Source: Gammaproteobacteria bacterium
GTDB taxonomy: Bacteria; Pseudomonadota; Gammaproteobacteria; Pseudomonadales; Pseudohongiellaceae
Direction: 5' to 3'
NCBI GenBank assembly: GCA_030832825.1
Contig: JAURIJ010000011.1
Location: forward strand, 1 to 64,000
Length of the DNA: 64,000 nucleotides
The notes beneath the pieces are model-generated. The model was not told the DNA's origin. It saw nothing but the letters and a program-made list of their open reading frames with translations, and did not search any database. Shown piece by piece: positions 56,387-64,000 of this stretch (its first letter is position 1; each line of letters starts with the position of its first letter). A program made the translations under genes and the position numbers.

Positions 56387-56668
56387 CGAAGGTGTCACTG
56401 CCCTTCAGCACGCGCAAGAGGGCGGGGCGACGCACGACTACCACTGCTCGAGTCGCCCCTGCCAATGCAGGCCGGCGGGGCGGGCGGAGGCATTTCGTGA
56501 CCGTTGGCCGCCTGGACGGCGGCCACCGAGCCCCCATGGATGGGTTCACGGCGTGTCACGAAATGCCTCCGCCCGCCCCACCGACCGAGCTACGAAGTAC
56601 CGACCGCTGCAACAGATCAGTGCGTCGCCCCGCCCTCTTGCGCCTGCTCGAACAGCAGAGACACTTCG
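56387..56668. repeat. Palindrome around repeat R3, incorporating the hslO 3' end
   Basis: R3 has perfect 25-bp arms (56477-56501 and 56555-56579); its core is the inverted counterpart of R2. Outside it, 56412-56435 is a perfect 24-bp inverted copy of 56620-56643 in the 3' end of hslO; more diverged complementarity runs out to 56387 and 56668. The 56145-56616 gap between the two convergent genes consists mostly of these two palindromes. Confidence 0.88.
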
Positions 56669-57504
56669 CCCGGGCCGAAATTGTATTCGGTCCCACAGAA
56701 CTCGCAGCTGATCTCCACCCCGCCCCTCTCGGCGACGATGCTCTCGATCTCCTCCCGCCCCAGCGCCGCCAGCGCCCGCGCCGTGCGCTCACGGCTGCAG
56801 CTGCACTTGAACACCAGCTCGCGCGTCGGAAACACCCGAAGCTCCTCCTGGTGGAAGAGCCGGTGCAGGATCTCGGCATTGGGCAACTGCAGCAGTTCCT
56901 CCGACGTCAGCGTGCGCGCCAGGGTCGAGAAGTGCTCCCAATGGCTCGCGCGCGCCTCGGCATTGCGCTGCAGCTGGGCGGGCAGCTGCTGCAGCATCAT
57001 CCCGGCCACCGTGTCGCGGTCGACGGCGAAGTAGAACACCGTGCCCAGCTGCTCTGACTGCTGGAAATAGGCCTGCAGCGACTGCGCCAGCGAATCCCCC
57101 TCCAGCGCGACAATGCCCTGGTAGGGCTCGCCCTTGCGGGTGTCGATGGTGATCACCAGCGTGCCGTTGCGCAGCAGCTCGGCGAAGGCGGTGGCCGTCG
57201 GCGTCTCGGCATAGCGGGCGATGCCGCGCAGTTCGCCGTTGCTGGTGCACTCGGCCATGATCACCGCCAGCTCGCCCTCGCTGCGCACCTGCAGCACCAG
57301 TCGACCATCGAACTTGATGGTGGTGCTGAGCAGGGCGCTGGCCGCCAGGAACTGCCCCAGCAGCTGCGCCACGGCATCCGGGTAGTGCTTGCCGGCGATG
57401 GCCGTGGCATAGCTGTGGCGCAGACGCACGATCTCGCCGCGCACATCGGCGTGCTCGAAAATTAAACGCTGGCTGGAGTCAGGGCTGTGCGGTGAGCTGG
57501 TCAT
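56617..57504 (-). CDS. hslO: Redox-regulated chaperone Hsp33
   Basis: 295 residues, the usual size. A holdase activated by oxidative unfolding. The zinc/redox switch is complete: C-S-C in FKCSCSRER and CEFC about 30 residues later (C-x-C...C-x2-C). N-terminal domain blocks include GQFLAASALLSTTIKFDGRL and VRSEGELAVIMAE. The start overlaps the end of the trpE-trpG fusion gene by 26 bp, so its translation may be coupled to it. Its final codons take part in the long palindrome around R3. Confidence 0.95.
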   Translation of the reverse strand: MTSSPHSPDSSQRLIFEHADVRGEIVRLRHSYATAIAGKHYPDAVAQLLGQFLAASALLSTTIKFDGRLVLQVRSEGELAVIMAECTSNGELRGIARYAETPTATAFAELLRNGTLVITIDTRKGEPYQGIVALEGDSLAQSLQAYFQQSEQLGTVFYFAVDRDTVAGMMLQQLPAQLQRNAEARASHWEHFSTLARTLTSEELLQLPNAEILHRLFHQEELRVFPTRELVFKCSCSRERTARALAALGREEIESIVAERGGVEISCEFCGTEYNFGPGEVSLLFEQAQEGGATH

Positions 57505-59803
57505 GGGCAGAGGTTCCGTGTGTCGTGTGGCTGGTCATGTGGCTGGTATTGCGTTCGCTGAGCGCCCTCCTGCGAGAGCGCGCGTAGTGTACAACATTGG
57601 CCAGCAGGGTCCGTCCGGCATCCTGCTGCAGGCTGAGCAGGGATTCCGGATGAAACTGCACGGCCTGCACCGGCAGGCGGCGATGTTCCACGGCCATGAC
57701 CACGCCGTCCTGCGTGCGGGCGATGACCTGCAGGCAGTCCGGCACCGTCTGGGCATGCAGGGAGTGATAGCGCCCGGCGGCAAAACGCGGGGGGACCCCG
57801 GCGAACAGCGGCGAGCCGGTGTGCTGCACCCAGGACGCCTTGCCATGCAGGGGCGCGTCGAGCACGCCCAGACTGCCGCCGAAATGCTCGACGATGCCCT
57901 GCAGGCCGAGACACACCCCGAACACCGGCAGCTGCCGCGCCAGGCACAGCGCAAGGGTAGCGGAAAGGCCCGCATCGGCAGGACGCCCCGGTCCAGGCGA
58001 CAGCACCACCAGGTCGAAGGGCTCTGCCTGCAGGGCCGCGCGGGCGAGCGCCGGACGCAGGGTACGCAGCTGCACCCCCTGCTCGCGCAGATAGCTGCCG
58101 AGGGTGTGCACGAAAGAATCGTGATGATCGACCATCAGCACGCGCAGTGCGGGCTCGTCCGCGTCCAGCCCCGAGCGTTCGGGGACGACTGACGGCGAGG
58201 CACGCAGCGGACGTTCACCCCGGATCGCCGCCAGCACGGCACTGGCCTTGAGCCGGGTCTCAGCCTCCTCGGCCTGCGGGTCGGAATCCAGCAGCAGCGT
58301 GGCCCCCACCCGCACCTGCGCCACGCCGTCCACGATGCGGGCGGCGCGCAGGGTCAGGCCGGTGTTCATGTCGCCGTTGAAGCCGAGCAGGCCGATGGCG
58401 CCGCCGTACCAGTGCCGGGGCGATTTCTCATGCGCCTCGAGGAACTGGATCGCGGCCTGCTTGGGCGCGCCGGTCACCGTCACCGCCCAGGCATGGCTGA
58501 GAAAGCCGTCCAGGGCATCGAAGGGCTCGGCGAGAGTGCCCTCCACATGATCGACGGTGTGAATCAGGCGCGAATACAGCTCCACCTGCCGGCGCCCGAG
58601 GATGCGCACGCTGCCGGGCACGCAGACGCGGCTCTTGTCGTTGCGGTCCACGTCGGTGCACATCGACAGCTCGGCCTCGTCCTTCTCGGAGTTGAGCAGG
58701 GTGCGGATCTGCTGCGCGTCCTCCAGGGCATCGCGACCCCGGGCGATGGTGCCGGAGATCGGACAGGTCTCGATGCGCCGGCCCGTCACCCGCACATACA
58801 TCTCGGGCGAGGCCGCCAGCAGATACTCGCCCTCGCCGAGGTTCATCAGGGTGCCGTAGGGCGCGGGATTGTCGCGCTGCAGACGGGCGAAGATCTGCGC
58901 CGGGGAATCCCGACAGGGCTCCTGGAACACCTGGCCGGGCACCACCTCGAACAGATCGCCACGCTGAAAATGGCGCACGGCTTCGCGCACCACCTCGGCA
59001 TACTCGCCCGGGGCGTGGTCGCAGGCAGGTTCCCGAGCCTGGCTCTGTGCCGTGGCGGCTGGCACGAAGGGCGTCTTCGCCCCGGTGCGCCGCAGCCCGC
59101 CGGTGGTCTGCAGGCCGGCAGCAGAGGCGCCGGCCGCCGCCAACGGCCGACAGTGAAACTCGTAGCGGCGCAGGGTGGCGGTGCCCGTCATGTGGTCATG
59201 CACCAGCAGTTCGTCCGGCAGGTAGAGCACCAGATCGCGTGTCTCGGCGCGGCGCGGCAGATGCTGCTGCACCGCCTCGAACTGGAAGCACAGGTCATAG
59301 CCGAAGGCGCCGTAAAGCCCCAGATGCGCATCCTCGGGACTGGCGAAGTGGGCACTCACGGCCCGCAGGATGCAGAAGGTGCTGGGCTGGCGACTGCGCT
59401 GCTCTTCGGCACACGCGGCCGACGCCTCGCGCACCTGCACGCACAGCGCGTCGTCCTCGCGGTGCAGCTGCGTGAGATCGGGGTGTCCCGCCAGCGCGCG
59501 CTGCAACTCGGGCAGCAGCACCCGGCCACGCGCATTCAGCGCTTCCAGCCGCAGCTGCCGTCCCCGCGCGGTGATCACGAGCGGCGGGTTGACGAAGCCG
59601 ATGTCCCAGCGGGTGTACCGCCCCGGATACTCGTAGCGCGAACTCAGCAGCACGCCGCGCTCGCTATCGAGACGCACCTGCAGCCGGCTCAGGGCCTCGC
59701 CCGGGTTGACGCTGAACTGCGTGCACGCAATGCGCACGCCGCCGGCGCTGGTGTAGTGATGGTGGACGGCGTGCTGCGGCGCGCCGATGGTGGTCTCTGG
59801 CAT
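57479..59803 (-). CDS. trpE(G): Fused anthranilate synthase TrpE-TrpG
   Basis: 774 residues. Component I (about 1-540) has the chorismate-binding core: FEVVPGQVFQEPC, PISGTIARGRDALEDAQQIR, DVDRNDKSRVCVPGSV and YGGAIGLLGFNGDMNTGLT. Component II (about 555-745) is a class I glutamine amidotransferase with the GVCLGLQGIVEHFGG nucleophile Cys and QFHPES. It makes anthranilate, the first committed step to tryptophan. Such head-to-tail fusions are best known from rhizobia and Azospirillum. SD AGGAGAGAGG precedes the ATG. Upstream is a leader peptide with adjacent Trp codons and an attenuator. hslO overlaps its end. A short Ser/Thr/His-rich tail follows the GATase domain. Confidence 0.95.
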   Translation of the reverse strand: MPETTIGAPQHAVHHHYTSAGGVRIACTQFSVNPGEALSRLQVRLDSERGVLLSSRYEYPGRYTRWDIGFVNPPLVITARGRQLRLEALNARGRVLLPELQRALAGHPDLTQLHREDDALCVQVREASAACAEEQRSRQPSTFCILRAVSAHFASPEDAHLGLYGAFGYDLCFQFEAVQQHLPRRAETRDLVLYLPDELLVHDHMTGTATLRRYEFHCRPLAAAGASAAGLQTTGGLRRTGAKTPFVPAATAQSQAREPACDHAPGEYAEVVREAVRHFQRGDLFEVVPGQVFQEPCRDSPAQIFARLQRDNPAPYGTLMNLGEGEYLLAASPEMYVRVTGRRIETCPISGTIARGRDALEDAQQIRTLLNSEKDEAELSMCTDVDRNDKSRVCVPGSVRILGRRQVELYSRLIHTVDHVEGTLAEPFDALDGFLSHAWAVTVTGAPKQAAIQFLEAHEKSPRHWYGGAIGLLGFNGDMNTGLTLRAARIVDGVAQVRVGATLLLDSDPQAEEAETRLKASAVLAAIRGERPLRASPSVVPERSGLDADEPALRVLMVDHHDSFVHTLGSYLREQGVQLRTLRPALARAALQAEPFDLVVLSPGPGRPADAGLSATLALCLARQLPVFGVCLGLQGIVEHFGGSLGVLDAPLHGKASWVQHTGSPLFAGVPPRFAAGRYHSLHAQTVPDCLQVIARTQDGVVMAVEHRRLPVQAVQFHPESLLSLQQDAGRTLLANVVHYARSRRRALSERNTSHMTSHTTHGTSAHDQLTAQP

Positions 59804-59922
59804 GGTCCTCTCTCCTGCGTGGGCGCACGAAGGCGCCGTGGGGCCGATTGACCGGGGCCGGACACTGGAGACGGAGGACTCTGAAGCTGACGCGAGGCGC
59901 GCAAGGCGCGGGGACTGTCGAA

Positions 59923-59988
59923 GAGGCCGCCGGATTCCAGGGCGGCCTCGGGGAATTCACTGCATATCCCGTCTGTGGCAACCCGAAG
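59923..59988 (-). promoter_or_regulatory. trp attenuator: terminator and competing antiterminator
   Basis: Terminator: GAGGCCGCC / GGCGGCCTC, a perfect 9-bp stem (59923-59949) with a 9-nt loop, 7 nt past the leader-peptide stop; the following U tract is short (CTCTTC). Antiterminator: CTTCGGG (59982-59988) can pair with CCCGAGG (59946-59952), which would open the terminator's 5' arm. A GTGGC/GCCAC pairing over the Trp codons can act as the pause hairpin. Confidence 0.75.
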
Positions 59989-60043
59989 AAGCGGGCCACC
60001 AGCGAAACGATGCGCGGCGGTTGATGTGTGTCTGTGTATTCAT
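59957..60043 (-). CDS. trpL: trp leader peptide TrpL
   Basis: 28 codons, MNTQTHINRR...FRWWPASSG..., with adjacent tryptophan codons at 15 and 16 and a stop 7 nt before the terminator stem. This is the design of the rhizobial trpL-trpE(G) leader. Ribosome stalling at the TGG-TGG pair when tryptophanyl-tRNA is scarce would favour the antiterminator. The SD is not strong. Confidence 0.75.
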   Translation of the reverse strand: MNTQTHINRRASFRWWPASSGCHRRDMQ

Positions 60044-60161
60044 GGGCGGCGAGTGTCGGCGCGCGACCGGGACTTGTCAAGCGCAGCGCCTGTCGCCCCC
60101 GCCACCGGCTGTGGACTACAATCGGCCGTCGCTCCCCTCTCACACTGGCAATGACAACAAC

Positions 60162-61202
60162 ATGAACAGTCTCCTGCGTACGCTCGTCCCCGCTCTTTCC
60201 CTGCCCTTGACCGGCCTGTTCGGCGCGAGCGCCCTGGCCCAGAACGTCGACGCCCCGCCCGGCTGGACCATGCCGCGCACGGAGTACGGTCACCCGAACC
60301 TGCAGGGCTACTGGGGCAATCAGACGCAGACGCCGATGGAGCGGCCGGCCGATCTCGCCGACAAGCCGGTCTATAGTGAGGAGGAAGCCCGCGCGCTCGA
60401 GCAACGCCTGCGCGAGCAGCTGAACGGCACGGTCACCGTGCTCGATCCCAACCGCCCGGCCCCGGAAGCCGGCGCCCGTGTGGGCCAGGAGGCCGAGGCC
60501 GAGAACACCGACGTGGAAGTGGGCTTCACCCGCATCAACGGCCAGTACCGCACCTCCCTGGTGGTGGACCCGGCCGATGGCCGGTTCCCCTTCCTCGAGA
60601 ACGGCCGCAGCCGCGACATTTACGGCCAGTGGCGCGCCCAGGGCTTCGGCGAGTTCGACGGGCCGGAGATCCGCAATGCCGGCGAGCGTTGTCTGTCGGC
60701 CATTGGCACCATGCCGCCCATGGCGCTGCTGCCCTACAACTCCAACGTGCAGATCGTGCAGAACAAGGACTACGTGATGATCGTGGGCGAGATGGTGCAC
60801 GACGCGCGCATCATCCGCCTGAACGGCGAACATCAACCTGAACACGTGAAGACCTGGTTCGGGGATTCCATCGGCCACTGGGAAGGCGACACCCTGGTGG
60901 TGCACACCACGCATTTCCGGCCCGAGATCTCCAATTTCCGCATCGTGTCCTCGGGCGAGCTGCAGGTGGACGAGCGCTACACCCTCGTGAACGAGCGCGA
61001 GATTCTCTACGCCTACACCGTCACCGACCCGCAGATCTACAAGCAGCCCTACTCCGTGGAAATGCTGCTGCATCGCATGGAGCCCCACGAGAAGATGTAC
61101 GAGTTCGCCTGCCACGAGGGCAATTACTCGATGGAGCTGATCCTGCGCGGCGCCCGCCAGCAGGAGCACGACGAACGTCTGAAGCAGGCCGGCACGCCCT
61201 GA
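60162..61202 (+). CDS. Secreted protein of unknown function
   Basis: 346 residues with a signal peptide (LVPALSLPLTGLFGASALAQ). The mature part starts with PPGWTMPRTEYGHPNLQGYW, a Trp/Gly-rich start shared by a family of uncharacterised secreted proteins in gammaproteobacteria and steroid/aromatic-degrading bacteria. Conserved-looking blocks: AERCLSAIGT-like GERCLSAIG, KDYVMIVGEMVHDARIIRLN, FGDSIGHWEGDTLVVHTTHF and ACHEGNYSMELILRGAR. No enzyme motif is known to me. A -10-like TACAAT-CGGC lies 40 bp before the ATG. Divergent from the trp leader. Confidence 0.8.
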   Translation: MNSLLRTLVPALSLPLTGLFGASALAQNVDAPPGWTMPRTEYGHPNLQGYWGNQTQTPMERPADLADKPVYSEEEARALEQRLREQLNGTVTVLDPNRPAPEAGARVGQEAEAENTDVEVGFTRINGQYRTSLVVDPADGRFPFLENGRSRDIYGQWRAQGFGEFDGPEIRNAGERCLSAIGTMPPMALLPYNSNVQIVQNKDYVMIVGEMVHDARIIRLNGEHQPEHVKTWFGDSIGHWEGDTLVVHTTHFRPEISNFRIVSSGELQVDERYTLVNEREILYAYTVTDPQIYKQPYSVEMLLHRMEPHEKMYEFACHEGNYSMELILRGARQQEHDERLKQAGTP

Positions 61203-61455
61203 GGCGGACGCGCCGCTGAAAGCGTTCTTTCACTCCACTGAGTCCGGTGCGAGACACACCGGTCAGACAGCCAGCCCGACTCTCCCGACACCCAGGAGAG
61301 AACATCATGCTGCACTGAATCGCTTGTACGCTTCGTCATTCCAGACCGGGACGCATGCTGCGGGACACATGGCACATCGCCACGCTGACCTGGTCGCTCT
61401 GCTTCGACTGCAGTCTCCAGCACTCCTGACTGGCTGCAAGATCCATCGGCAGCCA

Positions 61456-63570
61456 TCACCCCTGCCGTGCGGCATCCCATTGCGCGAAGCTGCTGCCACT
61501 GGCGGCCAGTTGCGCCAGCAGCGGCGCGGGCTGCCAGTAGGTCTCACCCAGCTCCCGACCGAAGCGCAGAATGCCCTCGTACACGGTCTGCAGCCCGACT
61601 TCGTCGGCATGGAACATCGGTCCGCCCTTGGCGGCCGGGAAGGCATAGCCATAGACATAGACGATGTCGATGTCGCCTGGACGCTGCGCGATGCCTTCTT
61701 CGAGGATACGAGCCCCCTCGTTGATCAGCGGATAGAACAAACGGGCCAGAATCTCCTCGCGGCTGATCTCACGCTGCGCGATGCCGAGGCGGCCGGCGTG
61801 CTCGCGGATCAGGGCTTCCACCTGGGGGTCGCTCTGCCGGGCTCGGGTCTGGCTGTCATAGCGGTAATAGCCCGCACCGCTCTTCTGCCCGAGCCGCCCC
61901 AATTCCACCAGCGCCGACGCCACGCAATGCGTGGCCGGGTCGAGCACCTCGCCCGCTGCCTCGCGGGCCTGCCGCGCCTTGTAGGCGATATCCAGGCCGG
62001 CCAGGTCGCTCACGGCCAGCGGGCCCATGGCCATGCCGAAGTCCTCGGCCACCGCATCGACCTGCGCCGGCGTAGCGCCATCGAGCAGCAGCATGTGGGC
62101 CTGGCGCGCGTAGCCCGTCAGCATGCGATTGCCGATGAAGCCATAGCACACGCGGGACAGTGCGCAGATCTTGCCGATGCGCCGCCCCACCTGCATGGCG
62201 GTGGCCAGCACCTCGGGCGAGGTTCTCGCGCCGCGCACCACTTCCAGCAGCTTCATGACATTGGCCGGACTGAAGAAATGCATGCCCAGCACGTCCTGTG
62301 GACGGGAGGTCACGGCGGCGATCTCGTCGATGTTCTGGTAGGACGTGTTGGTGGCGAGGATCGCACCCGGCCTGCACACGGCATCGAGCCGGCGAAACAC
62401 GTCCTTCTTGATGTCGGGATTCTCGAACACGGCCTCGATCACCAGATCGACCTGCGCCAGATCGGCATAATCGGCACTGCCGGTGATCAACTGCAGACGC
62501 TGTTGCATCTCGGCCTCGCTCAGCTTGCCCTTCTGCACCGAGCCCGCGTAATTCTTGCGAACGATGCCCAGCCCGCGCTCCAGGGCTTCGTTGCTGATCT
62601 CTAGCAGGATCACCGGAATGCCTGCATTGGCGAAGCACATGGCGATGCCCCCGCCCATGGTGCCGCCGCCCACCACCGCAACGTGCCGGATGTCCCGCAC
62701 AGGTGTGTCCGCCGGCAGATCGCGGATCTTCGCCGCCTCGCGCTCGGCGAAGAAAATGTGCCGCATGGCACGGGACTGTGGCGAATTGAGCAGCTCCAGG
62801 AACAGGTCACGCTCGCGAATCAGACCGTGATCCATCGGCAGGGTCACCGCCGCTTCCACCGCCGAAACGATGCGATCCGGCGCGATCTGACCGCGGGCAC
62901 GCTCAGCCAGGCGACGGCGGTAATTGTCGAAGAAGCCCGGCTCCAGCTTGTCAGGGTCGATGCTGATGTCGCGCACCCGCTTGAGCAGGGCACCGGATTC
63001 CACCAGATCATGCGCATAGGCAATGGCGCCTGCGCGCAGATTCTCGTCGGTCAGCACCTCGTCCAGCAGGTTCAGCTCGGCTGCCTCGGCGGCGCTGAGC
63101 GGATTGCCGTTGATGATGATCTCCAGGGCCGCCTTGACTCCCGCCAGACGCGTCACCCGCTGCGTGCCGCCCGCACCGGGCAGCAGGCCGAGCTTGACCT
63201 CGGGCAGACCGACGCGGGCGGATGGCACCGCGCAGCGGTAGTGGCAGGCCAGCGCCGTCTCGAAGCCCCCGCCAAGCGCGGTGCCGTGCATGGCCGCCAC
63301 GATCAGCTTGCGCGAATTCTCGAGCGCGGCCAGCACCTCGGCCAGCGAGGGCGACTGCGGCGGCTTGCCGAACTCGGTGATGTCGGCCCCGGCGATGAAG
63401 GTACGCCCGGCACACAGCAGCACCAATGCCTCGCTGGCATCCTTCTGTCCCGCGGTGACCACCTCCAGCAGCCCCTGGCGCAGTGCCTGGGAGAGGGCAT
63501 TCACTGGCGGATTGTCGATGGTGATGACGCCGATGTTGTCGATGAGTTCGTAACGGACCACGCTGGACAT
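61456..63570 (-). CDS. FadB-like enoyl-CoA hydratase/3-hydroxyacyl-CoA dehydrogenase
   Basis: 704 residues. N-terminal crotonase domain: [33 protein letters not shown] and [18 protein letters not shown], with the two acidic catalytic residues in place. The dehydrogenase domain follows with [19 protein letters not shown] (about 297-315), then [28 protein letters not shown] and [11 protein letters not shown]. It does two steps of beta-oxidation. The layout is the peroxisomal-type bifunctional enzyme rather than FadB proper. No thiolase gene is next to it. SD AGGGGGG precedes the ATG. Confidence 0.94.
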   Translation of the reverse strand: MSSVVRYELIDNIGVITIDNPPVNALSQALRQGLLEVVTAGQKDASEALVLLCAGRTFIAGADITEFGKPPQSPSLAEVLAALENSRKLIVAAMHGTALGGGFETALACHYRCAVPSARVGLPEVKLGLLPGAGGTQRVTRLAGVKAALEIIINGNPLSAAEAAELNLLDEVLTDENLRAGAIAYAHDLVESGALLKRVRDISIDPDKLEPGFFDNYRRRLAERARGQIAPDRIVSAVEAAVTLPMDHGLIRERDLFLELLNSPQSRAMRHIFFAEREAAKIRDLPADTPVRDIRHVAVVGGGTMGGGIAMCFANAGIPVILLEISNEALERGLGIVRKNYAGSVQKGKLSEAEMQQRLQLITGSADYADLAQVDLVIEAVFENPDIKKDVFRRLDAVCRPGAILATNTSYQNIDEIAAVTSRPQDVLGMHFFSPANVMKLLEVVRGARTSPEVLATAMQVGRRIGKICALSRVCYGFIGNRMLTGYARQAHMLLLDGATPAQVDAVAEDFGMAMGPLAVSDLAGLDIAYKARQAREAAGEVLDPATHCVASALVELGRLGQKSGAGYYRYDSQTRARQSDPQVEALIREHAGRLGIAQREISREEILARLFYPLINEGARILEEGIAQRPGDIDIVYVYGYAFPAAKGGPMFHADEVGLQTVYEGILRFGRELGETYWQPAPLLAQLAASGSSFAQWDAARQG

Positions 63571-63879
63571 GACGCCCCCCTATGACGCGTGTATGGAATC
63601 TTTCTGATTTCAGTCGAGTCGTTCAAGAATGGCGGCCACGCCTTGGCCGAAACCGCTGCTCCCAGTGGATGGCCGCAGACGCTGCGTGCGCCGCCACGGA
63701 CACTGGCATGCAGGAGTTGCGGCATGATGGGATCCCAGTCAGGTGGCGACACGCGCGGCCATGGTAGCACAGCCTTTCAAAGGGGTGGAATTCGCCCCGC
63801 GCTGCCCGTAAGCTTGCGCAACAGAGTGAAAATGCAGGAGTTTTCGATGAACCAGGAGGCGGGCTGAGGCCCAGGCAAA
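63571..63879. other. Divergent intergenic region with a tiny upstream reading frame
   Basis: 309 bp between the FadB-like gene and the gene at 63880. The only item noted is a six-codon frame at 63847-63867 (ATGAACCAGGAGGCGGGCTGA) with AGGAG before it, just ahead of the next gene; its meaning is doubtful. No clear promoter or hairpin. Confidence 0.3.
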
Positions 63880-64000
63880 ATGCCCTCACTCGAACTGCGC
63901 GTGCTCAGTTTGAACATCCACAAGGGCTTCGCCCTCGGCCCCAAACGTCTGGTGTTGAGCAAGATCCGCGAATGCCTGCGTGAAAGCCGGGCCAGCGTGG
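63880..64000 (+). CDS. Endonuclease/exonuclease/phosphatase-family protein (5' part only)
   Basis: The first 40 codons are present before the window ends. LELRVLSLNIHKGFALG is the N-terminal strand and metal-ligand (Asn) motif of the EEP superfamily, as in YbhP/YafD-like proteins. SD-like GAGGCC precedes the ATG at 63880. The remaining catalytic residues lie outside the window. Confidence 0.7.
   Translation, partial: MPSLELRVLSLNIHKGFALGPKRLVLSKIRECLRESRASV

Noticed and set aside
61307-61318. Micro-frame ATG-CTG-CAC-TGA with a good SD
   Set aside because: Three codons only, with no regulatory structure nearby; the 61203-61455 gap shows nothing else I can support.

Overview
The window reads as a stretch of chromosome from a GC-rich gammaproteobacterium. 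The evidence is a TonB receptor, a COX15-type haem A synthase, Hsp33, REP sequences of the GTGGGAGC...GCTTGC...GCGAA type known from Pseudomonas-like genomes, and several secreted c-type cytochrome proteins. The order cannot be fixed by reading alone. Most genes are clearly G+C-rich. One 3.3-kb helicase gene (15550-18852) is visibly AT-richer and looks acquired. No tRNA, rRNA, CRISPR array or complete insertion sequence was seen.

Layout. 0-2.5 kb: a two-gene operon for a secreted protein and a haem/copper-type cytochrome protein, behind two FNR-type boxes. 2.5-6.8 kb: katG, a Crp/Fnr regulator, and a TerC/Alx-type membrane protein behind a recognisable yybP-ykoY (Mn2+) riboswitch. 6.8-9.7 kb: arsenite oxidase aioBA. 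9.7-15.5 kb: mixed small genes (secreted protein, DUF6265, aldo/keto reductase, mazEF, NIPSNAP, haemolysin III, methyltransferase). 15.5-20.9 kb: an accessory patch with a PLD/SF2 helicase/DUF3427 protein, a decayed NERD gene, a yefM-yoeB module bracketed by direct repeats copied from a thioesterase gene, and a gene remnant. 20.9-31.7 kb: a cytochrome/beta-propeller lipoprotein, an NHL-repeat protein, an acid phosphatase-Sel1 fusion, a Na/Pi cotransporter, HAD, TPR and epimerase genes. 31.7-35.4 kb: nasA with an NtrC-type site, a sigma-54-like promoter and a leader terminator, followed convergently by a HigBA-like module. 35.5-41.2 kb: MMPL exporter, DUF4159 protein, MFS pump and isoprenylcysteine-methyltransferase-like protein. 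41.3-47.2 kb: TonB receptor, DUF1501 protein and dihaem protein. 47.6-52.5 kb: livKHMGF-type ABC uptake operon. 52.5-57.5 kb: zeta-like toxin pair, S1/P1 nuclease, COX15 and hslO, with three long palindromic repeats. 57.5-60 kb: trpE-trpG fusion behind a Trp-Trp leader peptide and attenuator. 60-64 kb: a secreted protein, a FadB-like beta-oxidation enzyme, and the start of an endonuclease/exonuclease/phosphatase gene running off the window.

How it fits together. Metabolically this is a respiring heterotroph with arsenite oxidation, nitrate assimilation under nitrogen control, branched-chain amino acid (or similar) uptake, fatty-acid oxidation and peroxide defence. Four toxin-antitoxin modules lie in 64 kb. 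The most unusual observations are: (1) three palindromic repeats, two of which sit at the tip of much longer palindromes whose arms are inverted copies of the 3' end of the neighbouring gene; (2) a predicted one-good-site/one-degenerate-site LivGF ATPase pair; (3) a NasA with Ser where the family has the molybdenum-ligating Cys; (4) REP elements read as protein inside two genes; (5) a Rhizobium-style trpL-trpEG attenuation system; (6) a helicase that also carries an S24/LexA-like segment. All calls rest on reading the sequence; no database search was run.
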